DNA from: an uncultured Eubacterium sp.
Lineage (GTDB): Bacteria; Bacillota; Clostridia; Lachnospirales; Lachnospiraceae
DNA: 64,000 bases
Direction: 5' to 3'
NCBI GenBank assembly: GCA_910589665.1
Contig: CAJUTR010000004.1
Coordinates: 124,001-188,000, forward strand
Made by a program: the position numbers and the translations under genes. Position 1 is the stretch's first letter. Each line of letters starts with the position of its first letter. This document shows positions 26,322 through 35,729 of the stretch, piece by piece. The notes under the pieces are model-generated. The model made no database searches. It was not told the DNA's origin and worked only from the letters and a program-made list of their open reading frames with translations.

Positions 26322-27404
26322 TTACGCATTGTTTGCTTCAAACTCTTTCATAAAGGCCACGAGTTTCTCCACGCCTTCTTTTGGCATCGCATTGTAGATG
26401 CTGGCGCGCATGCCGCCTACCGAGCGATGGCCTTTCAGGTTCTCAAAGCCAGCTTCCTTCGCCTCTTTGACAAATTTCGCATCAAGTTCCTCATTTCCTG
26501 TAACAAATGGCACGTTCATCAACGAACGGTCTTCGTTCCGAACGGTTCCGCGGAACAATTTGCTCGAATCCAAAAAGCCATACAGGATCTTTGCCTTTTC
26601 CTCATTCCTCTTCTTCATCTCCGCCAGGCCGCCCATCTTCTTGATCCACTGGAATACCTTACCGCAAATGTAAATTCCGTATGCCGGCGGCGTGTTATAC
26701 AAACTCTGCGCATCTGCATGGATCTTGTACTGGAGCATGGTCGGTACGTTCTCATCGACTTCATCCGGGATCAGATCCTCGCGTATGATGACGATCACGA
26801 CACCGGCCGGGCCGATATTTTTCTGTACGCCGCCGTAAATGACGCCATATTTCTCTACATCAACCGGTTCAGACAGAAAGCAGGAAGAAACGTCTGCCAC
26901 AAGTGTTTTTCCTTTTGTATTCGGAAGTGTTTTAAACTTCGTCCCATAAATCGTATTGTTTTCACAAATATAAACATAATCTGCGTCTTCGCTGATCGGA
27001 AGATCCTGACAGTCCGGAATGTACGAAAATGTCTGATCCTCAGAAGATGCGATCTTATTCGCCTTCCCGTATTTGCACGCCTCGGCATACGCTTTTTTTG
27101 CCCACTGTCCGGTCACGATATAATCCGCCACACCGTTTTTCATCAGGTTCATCGGGATCATCGCGAACTGCTGGGAAGCGCCGCCCTGCAAAAACAGGAC
27201 TTTGTAATTGTCAGGAATGTTCATCAGCTCCCGCAGATCAGCTTCTGCGGTCTTAATGATCTCATCGTACGCTTTGGAACGATGGCTCATTTCCATAACG
27301 GACATACCTGTTCCCCTGTAATCCAACATCTCCTCTGCTGCTTCTTTTAACACTTCTTCCGGCAAAACGGCTGGGCCTGCCGAAAAATTATACACTCTGG
27401 CCAC
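26322..27404 (-). CDS. serC: Phosphoserine aminotransferase
   Basis: PLP enzyme converting 3-phosphohydroxypyruvate and glutamate to phosphoserine; 360 residues, class V fold. It starts VYNFSAGPAVLPEEVL, has the substrate loop MSVMEMSHRSKAY, and the PLP lysine lies in GGVQKNIGPAG. The start is GTG at 27402-27404 with AAGGAGG 8 bases upstream. It lies 18 bases before serA. No phosphoserine phosphatase gene is adjacent, though the HAD proteins elsewhere in the window could supply that activity (inference only). Confidence 0.96.
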   Translation of the reverse strand: MARVYNFSAGPAVLPEEVLKEAAEEMLDYRGTGMSVMEMSHRSKAYDEIIKTAEADLRELMNIPDNYKVLFLQGGASQQFAMIPMNLMKNGVADYIVTGQWAKKAYAEACKYGKANKIASSEDQTFSYIPDCQDLPISEDADYVYICENNTIYGTKFKTLPNTKGKTLVADVSSCFLSEPVDVEKYGVIYGGVQKNIGPAGVVIVIIREDLIPDEVDENVPTMLQYKIHADAQSLYNTPPAYGIYICGKVFQWIKKMGGLAEMKKRNEEKAKILYGFLDSSKLFRGTVRNEDRSLMNVPFVTGNEELDAKFVKEAKEAGFENLKGHRSVGGMRASIYNAMPKEGVEKLVAFMKEFEANNA

Positions 27405-27450
27405 TGTTACATCCTCCTTGTTATGATATATAATAAAATACCTTTATCAA

Positions 27451-29139
27451 CTAAATATTATCTTTATCAACCAGATCCTCTTCCGCGAACGACTCCTCGA
27501 TCGGCGCTCCCGGCGCTACCATCGGCCACACCTTATCGTCCTGATCGAGTACGCAGTTGATCACAACCGGCCCGTCGCATGACATGGCTTCCCGGATCAC
27601 ATCGTCTACCTCATCTCGGCTCGTCACCTCATACGCTTTCGCGCCAAGTGCTTCTGACACCTTCACATAATCCACCTGGTCTTCTAATATCGTATTGGAA
27701 TAACGCTTCCCGTAGAACAATGTCTGCCACTGGCGCACCATTCCGAGCGCGTGATTATCAAAGATCACCTGGATGATCGGGATCTTGTAGCGCGATGCCG
27801 TCGCAAGCTCATTCATATTCATGCGGAAACAGCCGTCTCCCGCGATATTGAATACGTGCTTATCCGGCATACCGACCTTCGCCCCGATACAGGCGCCAAG
27901 CCCGTATCCCATCGTCCCCATGCCGCCGGACGTCAAAAGCGTCCGCGGGTTCCGATAGGAAAAATACTGCGCCGCCCACATCTGATGCTGCCCGACGTCG
28001 GTGGAAATAATGGCGTCACCGCCCGTCAGCTCGTGGATCCTCTCAATGATATACGGGCCGGTCAGCACATCGTCGCGGTAGCGCATCGGCATTGCTGCCT
28101 TTCTGGCCAGCACTTTATCGATCCACGCCCGGTGGTACTGGTTCTCTAACTTTTTATTTAAGATCTCAAGAACGGACTTCAGATCCCCGATGATCGAATA
28201 ATCGACCTGTATGTTTTTATTGACCTCTGCCGCGTCAATGTCGATGTGCACAATTTTCGCATTGTAAGCGAACTTATCAGACTTTCCGACAACGCGGTCA
28301 GAAAACCGCACGCCGAGAGCGATCAGAAGATCACATTCCGTCACACTCAGATTCGCCGCCTTCGTCCCGTGCATGCCGAGCATTCCCATATAGTACTCAT
28401 CCGTACCGTCAAAGGCTCCTTTGCCCATGAGCGTATCGGTCACAGGCGCGTCTACCTTCTTGACAAATTCTTTTAATTCCGCGCTGTCGCCAGACAACAC
28501 ATTTCCGCCGCCGACAAAGATTATCGGGCGCTCGGAATTCCGGATCGCCTGCACAACGGCCTCAATGTCACTCTCGCGGATCGTATCGGTCTTTCGCGGG
28601 ATGATCTCCGGCGTCTTCGGTTCAAATTCCGTTACGGCCGCTGTGACATCTTTCGGAATGTCGACCAGCACCGGCCCGGGCCGCCCAGTTTGCGCGATCT
28701 TAAACGCCGTGCGTATGGCCGACGCCAGATCATTTACATCCTTCACGATAAAACTGTGCTTCGTGATCGGCATCGTGACCCCAGATATATCGACCTCCTG
28801 AAAACTGTCCTTTCCTAAAAGCGGAAGCGTTACGTTACAAGTGATCGCCACCATCGGCACCGAATCCATATAAGCGGTCGCGATACCTGTTACGAGATTG
28901 GTAGCTCCCGGGCCGCTCGTCGCCATACAGACTCCAACCTTCCCTGTCGCTCTCGCATAACCATCTGCCGCATGGGACGCCCCCTGCTCGTGGGACGTCA
29001 GTATGTGGCGCAATCTATCCTGATACCGATACAGTTCATCATATACATTTAAAATCGCCCCGCCGGGATAACCAAATATCGTATCCACCCCTTGCTCCAG
29101 TAAACATTCGATCAAGATTTGGGAACCGTTTAATTGCAT
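27451..29139 (-). CDS. ilvB: Acetolactate synthase, large (catalytic) subunit
   Basis: ThDP-dependent condensation of two pyruvates, or pyruvate and 2-oxobutyrate, in isoleucine/valine synthesis. The 562 residues show GYPGGAILNVYDEL, the catalytic glutamate in TSHEQGASHAADGYAR, the FAD/regulatory middle domain, and the ThDP motif GDGCFRMNMNELATA with FDNHALGMVRQWQ. The regulatory subunit gene ilvN is not adjacent but lies about 14 kb away at 43071. The gene follows ilvD after 32 bases. Confidence 0.95.
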   Translation of the reverse strand: MQLNGSQILIECLLEQGVDTIFGYPGGAILNVYDELYRYQDRLRHILTSHEQGASHAADGYARATGKVGVCMATSGPGATNLVTGIATAYMDSVPMVAITCNVTLPLLGKDSFQEVDISGVTMPITKHSFIVKDVNDLASAIRTAFKIAQTGRPGPVLVDIPKDVTAAVTEFEPKTPEIIPRKTDTIRESDIEAVVQAIRNSERPIIFVGGGNVLSGDSAELKEFVKKVDAPVTDTLMGKGAFDGTDEYYMGMLGMHGTKAANLSVTECDLLIALGVRFSDRVVGKSDKFAYNAKIVHIDIDAAEVNKNIQVDYSIIGDLKSVLEILNKKLENQYHRAWIDKVLARKAAMPMRYRDDVLTGPYIIERIHELTGGDAIISTDVGQHQMWAAQYFSYRNPRTLLTSGGMGTMGYGLGACIGAKVGMPDKHVFNIAGDGCFRMNMNELATASRYKIPIIQVIFDNHALGMVRQWQTLFYGKRYSNTILEDQVDYVKVSEALGAKAYEVTSRDEVDDVIREAMSCDGPVVINCVLDQDDKVWPMVAPGAPIEESFAEEDLVDKDNI

Positions 29140-29171
29140 AACTATGCACCTCTTTCCAGTATTCTTTCACG

Positions 29172-30839
29172 CTAAAATTTATTTTTTAACACAGCGCCTG
29201 TATTTCCAGACGTTACCATATTCGCATACCGCGCCAGATAACCTGTCGTGATCTTCGGTTCTCTCGGCTTCCAGTTGTTCCGGCGCATTGCAAGAACTTC
29301 GTCACTGACCGCAAGCTCCAGCTTATTGGCCGGAATATCAATGCGGATCGTATCTCCTTCTTCGACAAGCGCGATCGGTCCGCCGACTGCTGCCTCCGGT
29401 GAAACATGGCCGATCGAGGCGCCGCGGCTCGCTCCAGAGAACCGTCCGTCCGTAATGAGTGCGACCGAAGAACCGAGTCCCATACCGGCGATCGCCGATG
29501 TCGGATTCAGCATCTCACGCATACCCGGCCCCCCTTTTGGCCCTTCGTACCGGATGACGACGACGTCTCCCGCCACGATGCTGCCGTCCTTGATGGCAGC
29601 GATCGCGTCCTCTTCGCAGTCAAACACCCTCGCTGGCCCCTCGTGTACCATCATTTCCGGCACGACGGCGGAACGTTTTACGACGGCAGAATCCGGCGCG
29701 AGATTTCCTTTTAATACGGCGATGCCGCCCGTCTCGCTGTACGGATTTTCCACGGGACGGATCACTTCCGGATTTCGGTTAACACAGCCCTCGATATTCT
29801 CTCCCACCGTTTTTCCGGTCACGGTGATGAGATCGGTATATAATAATCCTTTTTTATTCAATTCATTCATCACGGCGTACACACCGCCTGCTTCATTCAG
29901 GTCTTCCATATAAGTCGGCCCTGCCGGCGCCAGGTGGCAAAGATTTGGCGTCTTTGCACTCATCTCATTGGCGCGGTCCAGATTTAAGTCAACACCCGCT
30001 TCGTGTGCGATCGCCGGAAGATGAAGCATACTGTTTGTGGAACACCCAAGCGCCATATCGACCGTCAACGCATTCAAAAACGCCTTTTCAGTCATGATAT
30101 CACTCGGACGGATGTTCTTCTCATACAGTTCCATCACTTTCATTCCGGCATGCTTCGCCAGCTTCAGCCTCTCGGAGTAAACGGCTGGGATCGTTCCATT
30201 TCCCTGCAGTCCCATTCCGATCGCCTCGGTCAGACAGTTCATGCTGTTTGCCGTATACATCCCTGAACAGGAACCACAGGTCGGGCAGGCGTGGCTGACA
30301 AATTCCTCCACATCCTCTTCCGTCATCGTTCCCGCCGCATGGGAACCGACTGCCTCAAACATACTGGAAAGACTGGTTTTTCTTCCCTGTACATGACCGG
30401 CAAGCATCGGGCCGCCGCTCACAAATACCGTCGGTACATTGACCCTCGCCGCTGCCATCAGAAGCCCCGGCACGTTTTTATCACAGTTTGGCACCATCAC
30501 AAGCGCGTCAAACGCATGTGCCACCGCCATACACTCCGTAGAATCCGCGATCAGATCCCTCGTGACGAGGGAATATTTCATTCCGACATGCCCCATCGCG
30601 ATCCCGTCACAGACGGCGATCGCCGGGAATACGACAGGCGTTCCGCCCGCCATCGCCACGCCGAGTTTTACTGCCTCTACCATTTTATCAAGATTCATGT
30701 GTCCCGGCACAATTTCATTATAAGAACTGACGATACCGACCAATGGTTTGTCAAGCTCTTCCTTTGTCATGCCCAGAGCGTTAAACAACGAACGCTGTGG
30801 AGCAGTCTGCATACCTTTTTTTACCGAATCACTTTTCAT
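29172..30839 (-). CDS. ilvD: Dihydroxy-acid dehydratase
   Basis: Iron-sulfur dehydratase making the 2-oxo acid precursors of valine and isoleucine. 555 residues. Cluster cysteines lie in VPNCDKNVPG and CPTCGSCSGMYTANSMN, and the C-terminal substrate region includes NPTSAIAGMGLG and SGASRGASIGHVSPEA. A good ribosome site (GAGGT) precedes the ATG. It is downstream of leuB in the same direction with a 66-base gap containing a duplicated leuB tail. Confidence 0.95.
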   Translation of the reverse strand: MKSDSVKKGMQTAPQRSLFNALGMTKEELDKPLVGIVSSYNEIVPGHMNLDKMVEAVKLGVAMAGGTPVVFPAIAVCDGIAMGHVGMKYSLVTRDLIADSTECMAVAHAFDALVMVPNCDKNVPGLLMAAARVNVPTVFVSGGPMLAGHVQGRKTSLSSMFEAVGSHAAGTMTEEDVEEFVSHACPTCGSCSGMYTANSMNCLTEAIGMGLQGNGTIPAVYSERLKLAKHAGMKVMELYEKNIRPSDIMTEKAFLNALTVDMALGCSTNSMLHLPAIAHEAGVDLNLDRANEMSAKTPNLCHLAPAGPTYMEDLNEAGGVYAVMNELNKKGLLYTDLITVTGKTVGENIEGCVNRNPEVIRPVENPYSETGGIAVLKGNLAPDSAVVKRSAVVPEMMVHEGPARVFDCEEDAIAAIKDGSIVAGDVVVIRYEGPKGGPGMREMLNPTSAIAGMGLGSSVALITDGRFSGASRGASIGHVSPEAAVGGPIALVEEGDTIRIDIPANKLELAVSDEVLAMRRNNWKPREPKITTGYLARYANMVTSGNTGAVLKNKF

Positions 30840-30922
30840 AACTTACCTCTTTTCTGCGCAATATGGCGCATTTCCTAGACAATCTCCCTTATCAAGCTTC
30901 TCTTTCTAGACAATTTCCCTTA
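30840..30922 (-). repeat. Duplicated tail of leuB in the leuB-ilvD gap
   Basis: On the minus strand the last codons of leuB (AAGGGAAATTGTCTAG) recur about 30 bases later as AAGGGAGATTGTCTAG, 15 of 16 bases identical. The second copy is followed by a small hairpin TGCGC-CATATT-GCGCA before the ilvD ribosome site. It looks like a local tandem duplication of the gene end. Confidence 0.6.
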
Positions 30923-31991
30923 GGATGGCGTCACCCATCTCTACCGTCCCCAGACAATTTTTTCCCTCGTCCATAATATCGATCGTCCGCAATCCTTTTT
31001 TAAGTACTTCTTTGACGGCGCGTTCAATGGCATCCGATTCTTTTACAAGATTCAATGAATACTTTAACATCATCGCCGCTGATAGGATCGTGGCGATCGG
31101 ATTCGCTTTATTTTGTCCGGCAATATCCGGCGCGGCACCGTGGCTCGGTTCATACATGCCAAGCGTGCCCTCGCCTAAGCTGGCAGAAGCTAACATGCCG
31201 ATCGAACCCGTAACCATGCTCGCCTCATCTGATAAAATATCACCGAACATATTCTCCGTTAAAATGACATCGAACTGTTTCGGGTCTTTTACGATCTGCA
31301 TGGCGCAGTTATCGACGAGCATATCGGTCAGTTCGATATCCGGATAGTCCGCGCTCACTTCTTTCACGACTTTTCGCCACAGACGGGAAGAATCGAGCAC
31401 ATTTGCCTTATCGACGCTGCAAACCTTTTTATTCCGTTTTCCGGCCACATCAAACGCCCATTTCGCGATGCGCCGTATTTCATTTTCGTCATACGTAAGC
31501 GTGTCCGTCGCCCGCAGGACACCATCGACCTCTTCCGTATGTCTCTCACCGAAATACAGACCGCCGGTCAGCTCCCTCGTGACGACAAAATCAAAGCCGC
31601 CCTGAGTCAGTTCCTCTTTGAGCGGACACGCACCGCTCAGCTCATCAAAAAGCACTGCTGGTCTCAGGTTACAAAACAGGCCAAGCCCTTTGCGGATCCG
31701 AAGCAACCCTGCTTCTGGCCGTTTATCAGGCGGCAGGTCATACCAGCTGTCCTTTCCCACCGTTCCGCCAACTGCACCGAGAAGAACGGAATCGCTTTTT
31801 TTCGCTCGCTCCAGCGTCTTCTCGGTCAGGGGTTCGCCGTAAGCGTCGATGGAACATCCGCCCATCAGCAGCTCCTCATATTCAAAAGAGTGTCCGTAGA
31901 CCTCTCCTACCTTATCTAAAACTTTTCTGGCTTCCGCCACGATTTCCGGCCCTATGCCATCGCCGGGAATCAATGCAATATGAAAATCCAT
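30906..31991 (-). CDS. leuB: 3-Isopropylmalate dehydrogenase
   Basis: NAD-dependent oxidative decarboxylation in leucine synthesis. 361 residues of the isocitrate/isopropylmalate dehydrogenase fold: IALIPGDGIGPEIVAEARKV at the start, LRIRKGLGLFCNLRPA substrate arginines, SVDKANVLDSSRLWRK, and metal aspartates in MFGDILSDEASM. The ATG at 31991 follows GTGAGGG; a frame extending to 32012 begins upstream of that site. First gene of leuB-ilvD-ilvB. leuA, leuC and leuD are not in the window. Confidence 0.95.
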   Translation of the reverse strand: MDFHIALIPGDGIGPEIVAEARKVLDKVGEVYGHSFEYEELLMGGCSIDAYGEPLTEKTLERAKKSDSVLLGAVGGTVGKDSWYDLPPDKRPEAGLLRIRKGLGLFCNLRPAVLFDELSGACPLKEELTQGGFDFVVTRELTGGLYFGERHTEEVDGVLRATDTLTYDENEIRRIAKWAFDVAGKRNKKVCSVDKANVLDSSRLWRKVVKEVSADYPDIELTDMLVDNCAMQIVKDPKQFDVILTENMFGDILSDEASMVTGSIGMLASASLGEGTLGMYEPSHGAAPDIAGQNKANPIATILSAAMMLKYSLNLVKESDAIERAVKEVLKKGLRTIDIMDEGKNCLGTVEMGDAILREIV

Positions 31992-32056
31992 AGTTCCCTC
32001 ACATTCTGCCATTCATCACATACAGGCATAACTGTCAAAATTTTAATAGCCTTTTT

Positions 32057-32086
32057 AGTATATAGCAAAAAGACACGAACTGTCAA
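32057..32086 (-). promoter_or_regulatory. Promoter of the leuB-ilvD-ilvB unit
   Basis: Minus strand TTGACA and TATACT with an 18-base spacer; TATATA at a 16-base spacer overlaps it. The leader to leuB is only about 60 nt, too short for a T-box or leader-peptide attenuator. Confidence 0.65.
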
Positions 32087-32118
32087 GTACGTGCTTCTTT
32101 TTTGTCGGAAAAAAAGGG

Positions 32119-32172
32119 GGAAAAAAGGTGCATCCCCTGAAGGAAATGCACCTTTTGAAATGCACCTTTTTT
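32119..32172 (-). terminator. Terminator with duplicated 5' arm after the Ig-like protein gene
   Basis: On the minus strand AAGGTGCAT occurs twice before the loop and is matched once by ATGCACCTTTTTT. Either copy can pair with the 3' arm; the inner pairing gives a tight hairpin followed by T6. Confidence 0.75.
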
Positions 32173-32206
32173 ATCTTTCACCCATTTATGGGTCAGAAAT
32201 CACTGA

Positions 32207-34462
32207 TCAAAGATAATTGATCGTAATTTCGGAAATTGTAAGTCCATCAACCGGCGTACTTCCACCTGCGATCGGAACGCGGAAGCAGAGATTCGCACAA
32301 TCCGATGATGCTTCCAACTCGAGTTCACACGTAAACGCGCCCTCTTTTACCTGATTGCCAAGCATACCCTGTCCGTTATTCGTGGAACCACCTGTAACAT
32401 TTTTGCCCGGAGTCGTATAAAGACGGAATCCTGTGGCGTCACTAGAAAAGCTTCCCTTTACCGTAACTTTGATCTTATCACCCAAAGCAAGTTTACTAGG
32501 AAGAGCCACTGACAATCCCTGATCCTCATTCGCAACCGTAATAGACGTCACCTTACCAGACTCTTTCTTCTGATCCAACGTCCCGTTACCAAGTTTTTCC
32601 ACCGTCGCAAGATCAATCGGAATGTCCTTGCCTTTGAACGCTTCCGTCACACCCAGCTTGATTTCCTTCTTAGCTACTTCTTTCCCATCCGCTGCTTTTA
32701 CAACGAGCGTGATCGTAACCTCACCCGCTTTGATACCTGTAACCGTTGCCTTTGTGTTGTCACCTGTAACAGTTGCCACTGCTGCGTCACTCGTCTGCCA
32801 CTCTAACGTATATCCTTCGTCTACTTCCGCAAGGATCTCCGCTGGCGTTCCGATCTCCACTCCAGCCGGTACCTGAACGGAATATGCCACTTCATCCGTC
32901 GGCGTTACCACGATCTTTTCAATCGTCACTACTGTCGCTTTCGTACAAGTAGCAGCAATCGAATTGATCTCGGAATAGATTCCTCTGAAGAAACCTTCGT
33001 TCACAGTAAATACGGCTTTGCCGTCCGCTGTTTCCTCTGCCTTGAGAGGCGCCTGTTCCTGCAGGTTCTGAGCGGTCTTACCATCCAGTTCTTTCCAAGG
33101 AGACAGCGCCAGTTTCACATCGCCGCCGTCCTTTGAGGAAAAGTACACTTCTACTTTGTCGGTTCTCTTAACCTTGATCTGTTTTGCCAGATCGGTCAGG
33201 AAAATTGCCTCCCAGTTTTCTCCCAGTTCAATGTCTTTTCCGATCACATACGTAGCCGGAATAACCGCAAGTGTAAACTCCGCTATGTCGTATACGGTCT
33301 GTTCGCCAGATTTTACCTCTACTTTTACGGAAATCGTTACCTCACCGAGCTCTTTCGCGGTAATAACAGCTTCCAATCCGTCCGTCTCAACTGTAGCCGC
33401 CGTACCTTCCACGGTCCACGTAACGCTCTTAATATCTCCAGCCTCGACTGCGCCATTGTTTGACGTTACCGAAACGGCAATTCCAGCAGTTTCTCCGATT
33501 GCCATTTCAGACGGCGCAGATTCGATCTCTGCTTTTACGATCATCTCGCCTTTTTTCACAACTCTGAGATCAGCTTCCTTTGTGACCTCAAATACCTTAC
33601 CCTCTACGGTCACTTTCACGGCAGCGATAACTTTCGTCTCACCTGCTGCCACGCCAATTACCGTAGCTTTCTTCGCATCGTCTGCCTTTTTCTGGATCGA
33701 AGCTACCCCCGTATCCTTCACAGACCAATCTACTGCCGTAACCTCACCGGCACTGACAGTCACTTCGGCGGCCGTCTGTGATTCCGCATTGATCGTATCT
33801 TCCTGCAAAACAACATTGACTACCGGCTCCTTCACATCAGGTGTCGCAGACTGACCTGGCTCTGCAGACTGACCTGGCTCTGCAGACTGACCTGGCTCTG
33901 CTGACTGACCTGGCTCTGCTGACTGATCTGGTTTTGCCGACTGATCTGGTACTGCCGACTGATCTGGCTCTACTGACTGGCCTGGCGCCGATGACTGACC
34001 AGGTGCCGCTGACTGGCCTGGTACCGGTGTTGCCGGTGTCTGGCTCTTTTGTGGCGCAACCGGTTTCGTATCCTTAACTTTAACCTTTAACTTAAGCTTC
34101 GTAGCTTTCTTTTTGCCCTTTACCGTCACTTTAGCAGTTACGGTTGCATTTCCTTTGCTCTTTCCTGTCACTTTGAAGGCTGTCTTTCCTGACTTCTTCA
34201 CCGTAGCGACTTTTTTCTTACCGCTCGTCACGGTCAGTTTTTTCACTTTTTTCGCCTTCACATTCTTGATCGTAACCTTTACACTTTTTCCCTTTGTCAC
34301 AGTCACAGACTTTTTAGACAGCTTCATCTTTTTAGCTGCATCGGCATCGGCTGGCATCCCGATCAGGGAAACGGTAAGCGCTGCCGCCATCACTGTAGCA
34401 AGGGTTCTGTTTACCATTCTCTTCACTAAAATATTTGAAATGTTCGCCTGCATCGGACACAT
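32207..34462 (-). CDS. Secreted multidomain Ig-like protein with PGQS-repeat linker
   Basis: About 750 residues, exported by a signal peptide whose hydrophobic core is TLATVMAAALTVSLIG and which ends ADADA. An N-terminal very lysine-rich Ig-like domain (about 90 residues) is followed by ten six-residue units of type P-(G/D)-Q-S-x-x, then several Big_2-like domains (TVSAGEVTAVDWSVKD, SVTWTVEGTAATVET, TLEWQTSDAAVATVTG) interleaved with two regions resembling beta-sandwich carbohydrate-binding modules (about 420-530 and the C-terminal ~120). No catalytic domain or wall anchor. Start is uncertain: the promoter at 34489-34517 would begin the RNA at about 34482, so the ATG at 34480 is almost leaderless; 34462 has AAAGGG 4 bases upstream, while 34453 and 34417 are other options. 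Likely surface adhesin or polysaccharide binder. Confidence 0.8.
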   Translation of the reverse strand: MCPMQANISNILVKRMVNRTLATVMAAALTVSLIGMPADADAAKKMKLSKKSVTVTKGKSVKVTIKNVKAKKVKKLTVTSGKKKVATVKKSGKTAFKVTGKSKGNATVTAKVTVKGKKKATKLKLKVKVKDTKPVAPQKSQTPATPVPGQSAAPGQSSAPGQSVEPDQSAVPDQSAKPDQSAEPGQSAEPGQSAEPGQSAEPGQSATPDVKEPVVNVVLQEDTINAESQTAAEVTVSAGEVTAVDWSVKDTGVASIQKKADDAKKATVIGVAAGETKVIAAVKVTVEGKVFEVTKEADLRVVKKGEMIVKAEIESAPSEMAIGETAGIAVSVTSNNGAVEAGDIKSVTWTVEGTAATVETDGLEAVITAKELGEVTISVKVEVKSGEQTVYDIAEFTLAVIPATYVIGKDIELGENWEAIFLTDLAKQIKVKRTDKVEVYFSSKDGGDVKLALSPWKELDGKTAQNLQEQAPLKAEETADGKAVFTVNEGFFRGIYSEINSIAATCTKATVVTIEKIVVTPTDEVAYSVQVPAGVEIGTPAEILAEVDEGYTLEWQTSDAAVATVTGDNTKATVTGIKAGEVTITLVVKAADGKEVAKKEIKLGVTEAFKGKDIPIDLATVEKLGNGTLDQKKESGKVTSITVANEDQGLSVALPSKLALGDKIKVTVKGSFSSDATGFRLYTTPGKNVTGGSTNNGQGMLGNQVKEGAFTCELELEASSDCANLCFRVPIAGGSTPVDGLTISEITINYL
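33848..34022. repeat. 18-bp tandem repeats coding the PGQSxx linker
   Basis: About ten 18-base units of the form GACTGACCTGGCTCTGCA (plus-strand view). Four units toward the low-coordinate end are nearly identical, while those toward the gene start are diverged, indicating recent expansion at one side. Length variation between strains is likely. Confidence 0.85.
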
Positions 34463-34488
34463 ATAACCCTTTTTTTGCATCCGCCTAC

Positions 34489-34517
34489 ATTATAACCTAC
34501 AAATCCCGCTTTTTCAA
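34489..34517 (-). promoter_or_regulatory. Promoter of the secreted Ig-like protein gene
   Basis: Minus strand TTGAAA and TATAAT with exactly 17 bases between them. The predicted RNA start near 34482 bears on the choice of start codon for the gene. Confidence 0.75.
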
Positions 34518-34565
34518 GTTTTTTTATTTGGAAGAATCCGCTAGTATTTCCAATACACAAGAAAT

Positions 34566-35729
34566 CTATTCCCTCTGCCCCATCGACATCTTTGCCTTTG
34601 AATACGAAAGCCCAACACAGACGAGCGCCGCGCCAAACAGCAATTGGATCCCCATCCCTCTAAAGAGTCCCCCCAGCTCCTGCCCCGGCATATAGCGATC
34701 GATCATGTCCGCCGATGTAACGTACCAGTAGGCCGGCAGGAAATGCGCCGCCCTGACCAATCCCTCTCCCAGATATTCTAATGGTACAAAAATACCACAC
34801 AAAAAACTCATACCCAGGCTAATGATATTGGATACCATATTTAAAACCGTACTCCGTTTCACCACCTGCCCCACTAAAAACACAATACCAAGCGTTACAA
34901 CCATAAAACATAACATATTCAGGCCATACAGCATTCCCTGAAATCCAAAAAGCCGTGTATCACATTTCATTCCCAAAAACACAACGAGGACAAAACAGAG
35001 GCAAAATACAATTTCCGCAATGACCATGCCGGAATAGAGTTCCAGATAGGTCCGTAACAACGGATAGCAGGAACAGAGATTCCGTTCCCGGACTTCCTTT
35101 TTATGAAACACCACAAGGATCGAACCGATGCTGACTACGGAAATCGATATAAAGATATAAGGAAAGTACAAAAAGAAATAATACATACTCCCATGTTGTT
35201 CCTCCCGTCCACCCTCGGAAAGCACGACGGAAACCTTCTCTTTACAGACTGACGCCGTCCGCTCCACAACCTGCCGGGAATCCAGTCCCCCCGCCCTAAA
35301 AGCGCTGGCCACCAAACTGTACCGGCTTACCTTATTGATAAAAAATTGTTCAGAAAGCGTTCCGGGAATCGTCATGATCTGCGGTTTGCGAACGTCTCCC
35401 CCCAAAATAGAGTCCCCATACCCTTTGGGGATCCGGATGACACAGTTGACATTCCGATTATAAAGCTCATCCTGAATCGTCTCCGCATCATCCTCCAATT
35501 CCACCCATTCATTTCCCTCCTCCAGATACGCTGCCATCCCGCGGCTGAGTTCCGAATTATCCTCGTCAAAAACGGCCAGCTTTTGGGACTGCGCCTGAAA
35601 CATCCCATTCTGTGTCTCCTTCCCCTGGGACGACATAACAACGGCGACTCCAAAGAAGATACCCAGATACATCAAAACCTGCATCTTCTGCCTATGTAAA
35701 ATACGAAAAAACACTTTATAAACTGACAT
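34566..35729 (-). CDS. ABC-2 type exporter permease (LnrN-like)
   Basis: A 387-residue membrane protein with ABC-2 architecture: one N-terminal helix (LMYLGIFFGVAVVMSS), a ~150-residue extracellular domain, then five to six helices (YFFLYFPYIFISISVVSIG through LGIQLLFGAALVCVGL). It would pair with the permease at 35716 as a heterodimer driven by the ATPase at 36878. Starts 14 bases inside the preceding gene with AGGAGG upstream of the ATG. Same gene order and sizes as linearmycin-resistance LnrLMN of Bacillus subtilis. Confidence 0.85.
   Translation of the reverse strand: MSVYKVFFRILHRQKMQVLMYLGIFFGVAVVMSSQGKETQNGMFQAQSQKLAVFDEDNSELSRGMAAYLEEGNEWVELEDDAETIQDELYNRNVNCVIRIPKGYGDSILGGDVRKPQIMTIPGTLSEQFFINKVSRYSLVASAFRAGGLDSRQVVERTASVCKEKVSVVLSEGGREEQHGSMYYFFLYFPYIFISISVVSIGSILVVFHKKEVRERNLCSCYPLLRTYLELYSGMVIAEIVFCLCFVLVVFLGMKCDTRLFGFQGMLYGLNMLCFMVVTLGIVFLVGQVVKRSTVLNMVSNIISLGMSFLCGIFVPLEYLGEGLVRAAHFLPAYWYVTSADMIDRYMPGQELGGLFRGMGIQLLFGAALVCVGLSYSKAKMSMGQRE

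Noticed and set aside
26172..27350. Plus-strand 392-codon frame opposite serA/serC
   Set aside because: Antisense shadow of two well-conserved enzymes in high-GC codons; no ribosome site.
33848..34022. CRISPR-like array
   Set aside because: Units are contiguous 18-mers without spacers and lie in a coding sequence.
33841..34077. Plus-strand frame coding LALLTDLALQTD-type repeats
   Set aside because: It is only the reverse reading of the 18-bp repeats in the Ig-like protein gene.
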